Of a stretch of 11,709 nucleotides of DNA, positions 1-11,709 are shown piece by piece. A program made the translations under genes and the position numbers. Position 1 is the stretch's first letter. Every line of letters starts with the position of its first letter. The notes beneath the pieces were generated by a model, which was not told the DNA's origin, searched no databases, and worked only from the letters and a program-made list of their open reading frames with translations. Source of the DNA: Methylococcaceae bacterium (GTDB lineage Bacteria > Pseudomonadota > Gammaproteobacteria > Methylococcales > Methylomonadaceae); NCBI GenBank assembly GCA_009925045.1, contig RFQK01000029.1:1-11709 (forward strand). The letters run 5' to 3'.

Positions 1-1698
<1,698 letters not shown>

Positions 1699-1713
1699 CT
1701 ATAATCAAGATGT

Positions 1714-5790
<4,077 letters not shown>

Positions 5791-5826
5791 ATTGCTTCTA
5801 TACCTTCGTCGTCAGAGGTTGTTTAA

Positions 5827-5846
5827 TACTGCTTTTACAAGCAGTA
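5827..5846 (-). promoter_or_regulatory. Hairpin upstream of rpoB
   Basis: Perfect inverted repeat TACTGCTT-GTAA-AAGCAGTA in the mRNA sense, with an 8-bp stem and a 4-nt loop. It lies directly downstream of the GC-rich attenuator hairpin and 36 nt before the rpoB ATG. Known biology: in E. coli the rplL-rpoB spacer holds both a partial terminator and an RNase III processing hairpin. I infer a similar processing or stabilising role. It has no U-run of its own. Confidence 0.5.
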
Positions 5847-5870
5847 AAAGGCCGACGGCAAAATGCCGTC
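5841..5870 (-). terminator. rplL-rpoB transcription attenuator (partial terminator)
   Basis: In the mRNA sense the stem GACGGCA-TTT-TGCCGTC (7 bp, 5854-5870) is followed by GGCC and then TTTTA. The U-run is short and offset by four bases, which suits a leaky terminator. Known for E. coli: an attenuator at this place lets only a fraction of rplKAJL transcripts continue into rpoBC, setting the ribosomal protein to polymerase ratio. The position and structure here fit that role; the strength is inferred. Confidence 0.65.
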
Positions 5871-5891
5871 AGCCCAGTTTGATAGGCTAAG

Positions 5892-5906
5892 CCTGATAAA
5901 ATCAGG
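5892..5906 (-). promoter_or_regulatory. Small hairpin just after the rplL stop
   Basis: Perfect inverted repeat CCTGAT-TTT-ATCAGG in the mRNA sense, 7 nt after the rplL stop codon. There is no U-run behind it. It is the first of three consecutive hairpins in the rplL-rpoB spacer. It may protect the 3' end of rplL mRNA or form part of a larger processing structure; this is inference only. Confidence 0.4.
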
Positions 5907-5913
5907 TACGCTA

Positions 5914-6285
5914 TTATTTGATCTCGGCTTTTGCGCCTGCGTCTTCCAGCTCTTTCTTAGCTGCTTCAGCTTCAGCTTTGCTAACGCCTTCTTTAACAGT
6001 TGTTGGAGCAGCTTCTACTGCGTCTTTCGCTTCTTTCAGACCTAAGCCTGTCAAGCCACGAACAGCTTTAATCGCAGCAACTTTATTGTCGCCAGCAGCT
6101 GTCAGAATTACGTCAAATTCAGTTTGCTCTTCAACAGCAGCAGCTGCAGCAGCAGGCGCAGCAACTGCAACAGCGGCAGCAGCAGAAACACCAAATTTTT
6201 CTTCAAACGCTGAAATAAGATCAACGATTTCTAAAACAGTCATATTCGCGACTGCGTCTAAAATGTCTTGTTGTGAAATTGCCAT
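5914..6285 (-). CDS. rplL: 50S ribosomal protein L7/L12
   Basis: Multicopy stalk protein of the large ribosomal subunit that recruits and activates the elongation GTPases EF-Tu and EF-G. 123 residues, close to the family's ~120. The N-terminal dimerisation and L10-binding helices ([20 protein letters not shown], about 1-32) are followed by a flexible hinge of almost pure Ala/Val (about 34-51) and a C-terminal domain (54-123) with the usual factor-binding face, [20 protein letters not shown]. The start ATG is supported by AAGGTAA about 7 nt upstream. The gene lies 42 nt after rplJ, as in other bacteria where L10 and L7/L12 are made together. Codon use favours the hinge alanine codons GCA/GCT. 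It is intact. Confidence 0.99.
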   Translation of the reverse strand: MAISQQDILDAVANMTVLEIVDLISAFEEKFGVSAAAAVAVAAPAAAAAAVEEQTEFDVILTAAGDNKVAAIKAVRGLTGLGLKEAKDAVEAAPTTVKEGVSKAEAEAAKKELEDAGAKAEIK

Positions 6286-6327
6286 TTTTATTACCTTTAA
6301 AATTAAGTCGTGTTAATTGACTGTAAA

Positions 6328-6822
6328 TTAAGCTGCTTGCTTTTCGTCTCTTACTGCAGCCAAAGTTCTTGCAAGCTTCTCGACCGGTGCTAGTATCACC
6401 GACATCAGCATGCTGATACCTTGATCGCGAGTTGGCAGACGTGCCAAACGTTCCAGCTCTGAACCTTCAAAAGCTTGACCGTTAATCGCAACAATTTTTG
6501 CAACCAACTTATTATTTTCTTTTGCGAAATCGCTAACCAAACGAGCAGCTGCACCTGGATCTTCCAATGAAAAAGCAAGAATTAATGGACCAACCATTTT
6601 ATCTTGCATACATTCAAATTCAGTTCCAGCAACAGCACGTTTTGCCAAAGAGTTTTTGACAACACGCACGTACACGCCATTTTCTCTCGCTGTTTTACGA
6701 AACGCAGTGAGTTGCGTTACAGTTAAACCGCGGTATTCTGCAGCTACTGCAGAAATGGCTTTGGCAGCAAATTCAGCAACTTCTTCAACGACAACTTTTT
6801 TGCTATCTAAATTGAGTGCCAC
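6328..6822 (-). CDS. rplJ: 50S ribosomal protein L10
   Basis: Base of the ribosomal stalk: binds 23S rRNA near the L11 site and carries L7/L12 dimers on its C-terminal helix. 164 residues, against 165 in E. coli. Seen: N-terminal MALNLDSKKVVVEEVAE; the RNA-binding core with AEYRGLTVTQLTAFRKTARE and VVKNSLAKRA; and the C-terminal L7/L12-binding helix ending APVEKLARTLAAVRDEKQAA. The ATG is preceded by CGGAG at 6829-6833. The 170-nt leader before it matches the layout of the L10 autoregulatory leader, so translation of rplJ and rplL is probably repressed by the L10-L7/L12 complex. It is intact and gammaproteobacterial in character. Confidence 0.99.
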   Translation of the reverse strand: MALNLDSKKVVVEEVAEFAAKAISAVAAEYRGLTVTQLTAFRKTARENGVYVRVVKNSLAKRAVAGTEFECMQDKMVGPLILAFSLEDPGAAARLVSDFAKENNKLVAKIVAINGQAFEGSELERLARLPTRDQGISMLMSVILAPVEKLARTLAAVRDEKQAA

Positions 6823-6829
6823 ATTTATC

Positions 6830-6985
6830 TCCGTTATTTCCGGGTGACCGGAATTTTCTTCTGCATCTGATGATGCGCCTAACGGTATCTTTCACCTGGT
6901 ATGGTTTAAGCTCCCGTCTGCGTAGGAAATTAAGCTTTCGCACCTACGGTCTTTGACGGTTGCCGAACAACGGCAACCCAAAGTT
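6830..6985 (-). ncRNA. Ribosomal protein L10 leader (autoregulatory mRNA structure)
   Basis: The 170-nt rplA-rplJ spacer is rich in structure. In mRNA order: a stem GGTTGCCG-TTGTT-CGGCAACC (6958-6978); a stem CGTAGG/CCTACG enclosing a purine-rich loop with GCGAAAGC (6921-6948); AGGTGAAAGATACC; a stem GCATC-ATCA-GATGC (6863-6876); and TTCCGG-TCAC-CCGGAA (6838-6853) immediately before the rplJ Shine-Dalgarno sequence. Known biology: the L10-L7/L12 complex binds a kinked stem in this leader and blocks rplJL translation. The blocks around 6914-6949 strongly recall the gammaproteobacterial L10 leader, but I did not run a covariance model. Confidence 0.75.
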
Positions 6986-6992
6986 CTTTCTA

Positions 6993-7688
6993 TTAAATTT
7001 CTAAACTACTTTGATCAATCCACAAGCCTGGACCCATGGTCGAAGACAAGGAAATCTTTTTCAGGTATACACCTTTGGCAGCGGTCGGTTTAGCTTTTTT
7101 AAGGTCCGATACCAAAAACTCAAGATTTTGCTTGATAGAAGTTTCATCAAATGAAACTTTACCAATCGAGCAATGCACAATACCTGATTTATCGGTACGG
7201 TATCTCACCTGACCTGATTTCGCATTTTTGACCGCAGTCGCGACGTCGGGTGTCACTGTTCCTACTTTAGGATTTGGCATTAAGCCACGTGGACCTAAAA
7301 TTTGACCTAATTGTCCAACCACACGCATGGCGTCAGGAGAAGCAATTACGACATCAAAATTCATTTCACCTTTTTTAACTTGATCAGCCAAGTCGTCCAT
7401 ACCAACAATATCAGCACCGGCTTCTTTAGCTGCATCTGCACCTGGTCCTTGAGCAAATACCGCTACACGTACTGTTTTACCAGTACCGTTTGGCAATACG
7501 GATGCACCACGAACGTTTTGGTCAGATTTTCTTGGATCAACACCTAAGTTGACACTGATATCGACTGATTCATCAAATTTTGAATTCGCAAATTCTTTTA
7601 GCAAACTTACAGCTTCAGAAATTGAATATTGTTTGCTAGAGCTTACTTTCTCTTTGATGGCTTTTGCTTTTTTAGTTAACTTTGCCAT
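6993..7688 (-). CDS. rplA: 50S ribosomal protein L1
   Basis: Forms the L1 stalk, which moves with the E-site tRNA, and in E. coli represses translation of its own rplKA mRNA. 231 residues, close to E. coli's 234. Conserved blocks: [39 protein letters not shown] and [20 protein letters not shown]. The start is ATG at 7688 (MAKLTKKAK). An in-frame GTG at 7697 exists but lies inside the end of rplK and would add only three residues; the GAGGG sequence within the last rplK codons is well placed for the ATG. Only one base separates the rplK stop from this ATG, so translation is probably coupled. The C terminus ([14 protein letters not shown]) differs from E. coli in detail but is the expected length. 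Confidence 0.98.
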   Translation of the reverse strand: MAKLTKKAKAIKEKVSSSKQYSISEAVSLLKEFANSKFDESVDISVNLGVDPRKSDQNVRGASVLPNGTGKTVRVAVFAQGPGADAAKEAGADIVGMDDLADQVKKGEMNFDVVIASPDAMRVVGQLGQILGPRGLMPNPKVGTVTPDVATAVKNAKSGQVRYRTDKSGIVHCSIGKVSFDETSIKQNLEFLVSDLKKAKPTAAKGVYLKKISLSSTMGPGLWIDQSSLEI

Positions 7689-7689
7689 G

Positions 7690-8121
7690 TTATTCACCCT
7701 CTACAATCAGACCCATGCTTTTAGCACTGCCTGCAATAATTCTGACCGCCGCATCCAGATCAGCCGCATTCAAATCTTCCATTTTAGCTTTGGCGATTTC
7801 TTCTAATTGCGCTCTGGTTACAGTACCAACTTTAGTAGCATTCGGTTTGCTACTGCCACTTTTGATACCCACTGCTTTTTTTAGCAGAATTGAAGCGGGA
7901 GGGGTTTTGGTGATGAAAGTAAAACTTTTATCACTATATACGGTAATCACTACAGGTAAAGGCAAGCCTTTTTCAACTTCCTGAGTTCTTGCATTAAATG
8001 CTTTACAGAACTCCATAATGTTTACACCACGTTGACCCAGAGCCGGACCTACTGGAGGACTCGGATTAGCTTCACCGGCTTTAACCTGTAACTTAATATA
8101 TGAATCAATTTTTTTTGCCAT
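7690..8121 (-). CDS. rplK: 50S ribosomal protein L11
   Basis: Binds the GTPase-associated centre of 23S rRNA together with L10, helps EF-G and release factors work, and is needed for RelA activation in the stringent response. 143 residues, against 142 in E. coli. The N-terminal domain has the proline-rich switch [20 protein letters not shown] and the linker to the C-terminal RNA-binding domain; the latter carries [19 protein letters not shown] and ends in [14 protein letters not shown]. The ATG is preceded by TTAGGAG. It is the first gene after the strong terminator that follows nusG, so it should have its own promoter in the 46-nt gap or inside nusG. The stop codon is one base from rplA. Confidence 0.99.
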   Translation of the reverse strand: MAKKIDSYIKLQVKAGEANPSPPVGPALGQRGVNIMEFCKAFNARTQEVEKGLPLPVVITVYSDKSFTFITKTPPASILLKKAVGIKSGSSKPNATKVGTVTRAQLEEIAKAKMEDLNAADLDAAVRIIAGSAKSMGLIVEGE

Positions 8122-8136
8122 TTTTCACTCCTAACG

Positions 8137-8165
8137 GGTATAAACGCATTTCAGCTCCCCAACAA
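8137..8165 (-). promoter_or_regulatory. Candidate promoter for rplKAJL
   Basis: In the transcribed sense, TTGTTG (8160-8165) and TATACC (8137-8142) are separated by 17 bases between the nusG terminator and rplK. They match 3/6 and 4/6 bases of the sigma-70 boxes. The predicted start would leave only about a 10-nt leader, too short for the L1-binding site known in E. coli. A promoter is expected here because of the terminator, but this exact assignment is weak; the true one could lie inside nusG. Confidence 0.25.
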
Positions 8166-8167
8166 AT

Positions 8168-8200
8168 AAAAATCCTGGACACACTGTGTCCAGGATTTTT
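8168..8200 (-). terminator. Rho-independent terminator after nusG
   Basis: Perfect inverted repeat with 15-nt arms and a 3-nt loop: core ATCCTGGACAC on one side and GTGTCCAGGAT on the other. It is flanked by A-runs and T-runs, so the transcript from nusG ends the stem with TTTTTATTTG. It lies 9 nt after the nusG stop. It separates the secE-nusG unit from rplKAJL. The symmetry means it could also stop transcription from the opposite side. Confidence 0.9.
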
Positions 8201-8208
8201 TTAAATCT

Positions 8209-8742
8209 TTAGATTTTTTCTACTTGATTAAACTCAAGCTCAACCGGTGTACCACGTCCAAAGATAAGAACCGACACTCTCAGGCGACTTTTCTCATAAT
8301 TGACCTCTTCGATACTGCCATTGAATTCTTTAAAAGGTCCGTCGATGATTCGGATCACTTCACCTACCTCAAACAGAACTTTAGGCTTGGGTTTATTAAC
8401 CCCTTCTTCAACGCGATCTAGTATCGCCATTGCTTCTTTTTCTGTGATGGGTGAAGGCTTATCGGATGATCCCCCGATAAAACCCAAAACTCTAGGTACG
8501 TTTTTAACCAAATGCCATGTCAAATCGTTCAATTCCATTTGCACCAGAACATAGCCAGGAAAAAACTTCCTTTCACTTTTTCTTTGCTGACCCATTCTCA
8601 TTTCAACAACTTCTTCAGTTGGAACAAGAATCTTGCCAAAGTACTGCTCCAGACCTTCGCGTTTAATTCTCTCTTCTAAACCTTGTTTAACCTTGTTCTC
8701 GAAGTTTGAATAACTGTGAACCACATACCAACGCAAAGTCAT
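8209..8742 (-). CDS. nusG: Transcription elongation and antitermination factor NusG
   Basis: Binds the RNA polymerase clamp next to the beta and beta' subunits encoded further down, suppresses backtracking, and links polymerase to Rho or to ribosomal protein S10. 177 residues, against 181 in E. coli. The NGN domain runs from [18 protein letters not shown] through [34 protein letters not shown] and [11 protein letters not shown] (to about 115). The KOW domain covers about 125-177 ([17 protein letters not shown] to [11 protein letters not shown]). The ATG lies 4 nt after the secE stop, and its Shine-Dalgarno sequence AAGGA overlaps the last secE codons, so the two are cotranslated. A strong terminator follows. 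It is intact. Confidence 0.99.
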   Translation of the reverse strand: MTLRWYVVHSYSNFENKVKQGLEERIKREGLEQYFGKILVPTEEVVEMRMGQQRKSERKFFPGYVLVQMELNDLTWHLVKNVPRVLGFIGGSSDKPSPITEKEAMAILDRVEEGVNKPKPKVLFEVGEVIRIIDGPFKEFNGSIEEVNYEKSRLRVSVLIFGRGTPVELEFNQVEKI

Positions 8743-8746
8743 CAGT

Positions 8747-9124
8747 TTAAATTCCTTGATTCATCAAAAACTGAACAATAGAAAAAAACAGCATATCGAA
8801 TAACCATAAAACCAAACCGACCACAGTTACCATTACAAATACCAGTAAGGTGGTACGCACAGCCTCGTCTTTGGTTGGCCAAACGATTCGTTTAAATTCT
8901 TGTTTAGATTCTTGCATAAATGCCCACAACGATTTTCCTTTCGCTGTAGTCAGAAAAACAGCCGCTGATATAACTACGACCAGCAACAAAGCTAACGCTC
9001 TATACAATAACTGCACATCAGCATAGTAATAAAACCCAACCACACCCAAAACTATGATAACGGGGGATAAAAGCAGTTTTACAACATCTGCAACAGATGT
9101 AGCTTCTTCTACGTGAGCGTTCAT
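8747..9124 (-). CDS. secE: Preprotein translocase subunit SecE
   Basis: Inner-membrane subunit that clamps SecY in the SecYEG protein-export channel. 125 residues with three hydrophobic segments, at about 17-35, 39-59 and 91-120. This is the long three-helix form typical of Enterobacteria-like proteobacteria (E. coli 127) rather than the single-helix form of many bacteria. The conserved cytoplasmic amphipathic stretch before the last helix is clear: [20 protein letters not shown] (about 69-88). The start ATG at 9124 has only a weak purine tract (AAAGAAAAG) upstream; no better start is seen. It sits 36 nt after tRNA-Trp and 4 nt before nusG, the usual order. Confidence 0.97.
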   Translation of the reverse strand: MNAHVEEATSVADVVKLLLSPVIIVLGVVGFYYYADVQLLYRALALLLVVVISAAVFLTTAKGKSLWAFMQESKQEFKRIVWPTKDEAVRTTLLVFVMVTVVGLVLWLFDMLFFSIVQFLMNQGI

Positions 9125-9160
9125 GTGCTTTTCTTTAGTTAGTTATAATTTATTTCTGAC

Positions 9161-9236
9161 TGGCAGGCCAGGAGGGACTCGAACCCCCAACTTGCGGTTT
9201 TGGAGACCGCTGCTCTACCAATTGAACTACTGACCT
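9161..9236 (-). tRNA. tRNA-Trp (anticodon CCA)
   Basis: 76-nt cloverleaf: acceptor stem AGGTCAG/CTGGCCT with one G-U pair, D arm AGTTCAATTGGTAGAGC, anticodon stem-loop GCGGTCTCCAAAACCGC with anticodon CCA, and T loop GGTTCGAGTCC. The 3' CCA is encoded (9161-9163) with G as discriminator base. It closely resembles E. coli tRNA-Trp. It lies between tuf and secE. In many gammaproteobacteria the same tRNA sits between tufB and secE, so it is probably processed from the tuf transcript. Confidence 0.97.
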
Positions 9237-9265
9237 AATCAGAAACCTATTACCTGGATATCGAT

Positions 9266-10263
<998 letters not shown>

Positions 10264-10287
10264 TCAACACCTAATAAATATAAAAAA

Positions 10288-11709
10288 TTAAGATACCTTT
10301 CTATACACCGCTTCTGCAACATGCGCGGGTGCTTCACTGTATTTTTTAAACTGCATGCTGTAAGTCGCTCTTCCTTGTGTTGACGACCTTAAATCAGTTG
10401 CATAACCAAACATTTCTGCCAACGGCACTTCTGCTGTTAGCAACTTACCACCGGGGACATCATCCATTCCATTAATGATCCCACGCCTTCTATTTAGATC
10501 GCCCACAACATCCCCCATGTAATCTTCAGGAGTTATGACCTCAACTTTCATAAGAGGCTCTAGCAAAACCGGTGTGGCCATATCAGCCCCGTCTCTGAAG
10601 CCCATCGCCGCAGCGATTCTAAAAGCCATTTCGTTCGAATCTACTTCGTGATACGAACCATCAAAGAGGGTCACTTTTATATCAATGACCGGAAAACCGC
10701 CTATTATGCCATTTTCCATTTGCTCTTGTATACCTTTATCAATCGCAGGAACAAATTCCTTAGGAATTACACCTCCGACCAACTCGTTGACAAATTCATA
10801 ACCATCACCTCTTTCCTTAGGTTCTAGCCTCAACCAGACGTGTCCGTACTGACCCTTACCGCCTGTTTGCCGAATGAATTTACCTTCTACTTCAACTGTT
10901 TTGCCTATAGTTTCTCTATACGCAACCTGTGGCGCACCTACATTTGCAGCCACATTAAATTCTCTGCGCATACGATCAACAATAATTTCCAGATGCAATT
11001 CACCCATACCAGAAATAATAATTTGACCTGAATCCTTATCCGTAAATACACGAAACGAAGGATCTTCCTGCGCTAACCGAGCTAATGCACCCGATAATTT
11101 ATCTTGATCAGCTTTTGTCTTTGGCTCAAGTGCAACCGATATCACAGGCTCTGGAAAATCCATTTTTTCCAAAAGTAAGGGCGCATTCTGGTCTGTAAAG
11201 GTATCACCCGTAGTGACTTCTTTTAACCCAATTACCGCACCGATATCGCCCGCACGTAACTCATCAATTTCTTCACGGCTGTTAGCGTGCATTTGCACGA
11301 TTCTTCCAATTCTTTCGCGCTTAGCTTTGGTTGCATTCCATACAACACCACCCGAATTCAGTACACCCGAATACACACGCAAAAAAGTCAAAACACCGAC
11401 AAACGGATCTACTGCAATCTTAAACGCTAACGCAGCAAAAGGCTCTTCGTCACAAGCCTTGCGTTCGACCTCAAGATTTTTAGCCTCATCAATTCCAACT
11501 ACAGCTTTTTTGTCCAGCGGCGAAGGCAAAAAGTCGATTACCGCATCCAAAAGGCATTGCACGCCCTTATTCTTAAAAGCAGAACCGCACAACACTGGCA
11601 CAAGCGCATTAGCTACAACTTGCGATCGAATGGCGGTTTTAATTTCATCTAATTCCAAGGAAATACCTTCAAGGTATTTCTCCATTAATTCCTCAGAAGC
11701 ATCCGCAAC
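10288..11709 (-). CDS. fusA: Elongation factor G, 3' part (runs off the window)
   Basis: GTPase that drives ribosome translocation and, with RRF, ribosome recycling. 473 codons are open from the window edge to TAA at 10288; the full protein is about 700 residues, so the N-terminal GTP-binding motifs lie outside. The visible part begins [20 protein letters not shown], late in the G domain. Then come the G5 motif CGSAFKNKG, domain II ([20 protein letters not shown]), domain III ([32 protein letters not shown]), domain IV ([15 protein letters not shown]) and domain V ([40 protein letters not shown]). It matches the housekeeping EF-G of Gamma- and Betaproteobacteria. It sits directly before tuf as in the str operon (rpsL-rpsG-fusA-tufA); rpsG is expected just beyond the edge. 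The codon choice looks less biased than in tuf, by eye. A paralogue is possible but less likely. Confidence 0.97.
   Translation of the reverse strand, partial: VADASEELMEKYLEGISLELDEIKTAIRSQVVANALVPVLCGSAFKNKGVQCLLDAVIDFLPSPLDKKAVVGIDEAKNLEVERKACDEEPFAALAFKIAVDPFVGVLTFLRVYSGVLNSGGVVWNATKAKRERIGRIVQMHANSREEIDELRAGDIGAVIGLKEVTTGDTFTDQNAPLLLEKMDFPEPVISVALEPKTKADQDKLSGALARLAQEDPSFRVFTDKDSGQIIISGMGELHLEIIVDRMRREFNVAANVGAPQVAYRETIGKTVEVEGKFIRQTGGKGQYGHVWLRLEPKERGDGYEFVNELVGGVIPKEFVPAIDKGIQEQMENGIIGGFPVIDIKVTLFDGSYHEVDSNEMAFRIAAAMGFRDGADMATPVLLEPLMKVEVITPEDYMGDVVGDLNRRRGIINGMDDVPGGKLLTAEVPLAEMFGYATDLRSSTQGRATYSMQFKKYSEAPAHVAEAVYRKVS

Noticed and set aside
5918..6316. 132-codon Ala/Ser-rich plus-strand ORF
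   Set aside because: It is the complement of the alanine-rich L7/L12 gene; the composition simply mirrors that gene.
9237..9265. Separate promoter for tRNA-Trp between tuf and the tRNA
   Set aside because: Only 29 nt without recognisable -35/-10 boxes; cotranscription with tuf is simpler.

Overview
The window is a translation and transcription locus read entirely from the minus strand. In transcription order (high to low coordinates) it holds fusA (3' part), tuf (broken), tRNA-Trp(CCA), secE, nusG, rplK, rplA, rplJ, rplL, rpoB and the 5' part of rpoC. Long plus-strand ORFs are shadows of these genes. No stretch longer than 300 bases lacks a gene. The largest gaps are rplA-rplJ (170 nt, L10 leader), rplL-rpoB (123 nt, attenuator hairpins) and nusG-rplK (87 nt, strong terminator).

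The gene order tRNA-Trp-secE-nusG-rplKAJL-rpoBC and the protein sequences (RpoB, NusG, three-helix SecE, L10 leader) point to a gammaproteobacterium of medium GC content. I cannot place it below class with confidence; the EF-Tu and RpoB sequences recall Methylococcales/Thiotrichales-type sequences, but this is recollection and not a search result.

The genes work together. EF-G and EF-Tu are elongation GTPases. tRNA-Trp is cotranscribed tRNA. SecE is a translocon subunit. NusG couples transcription to translation. L11, L1, L10 and L7/L12 build the ribosomal stalks, and RpoB/RpoC form the RNA polymerase catalytic core. The likely transcription units are fusA-tuf-trnW(-secE-nusG), ending at a strong terminator after nusG, and rplKAJL-rpoBC, with an L10 autoregulatory leader and a partial terminator before rpoB.

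Three anomalies stand out. (1) rpoC begins as gammaproteobacterial but from about position 1080 down to 1 its protein is of Bacteroidota type. (2) The same gene lacks exactly 56 codons (E. coli residues 122-177) at 1290/1291. (3) tuf lacks about 196 nt at 10161/10162, which removes switch I and the DCPGH motif and shifts the frame. In addition, fusA joined to tuf-tRNA-Trp-secE merges the usual tufA and tufB neighbourhoods around one tuf. Taken together, a chimeric or collapsed assembly is the simplest explanation; real recombination is the exciting but less likely alternative. I see no mobile element, CRISPR array or defence system.
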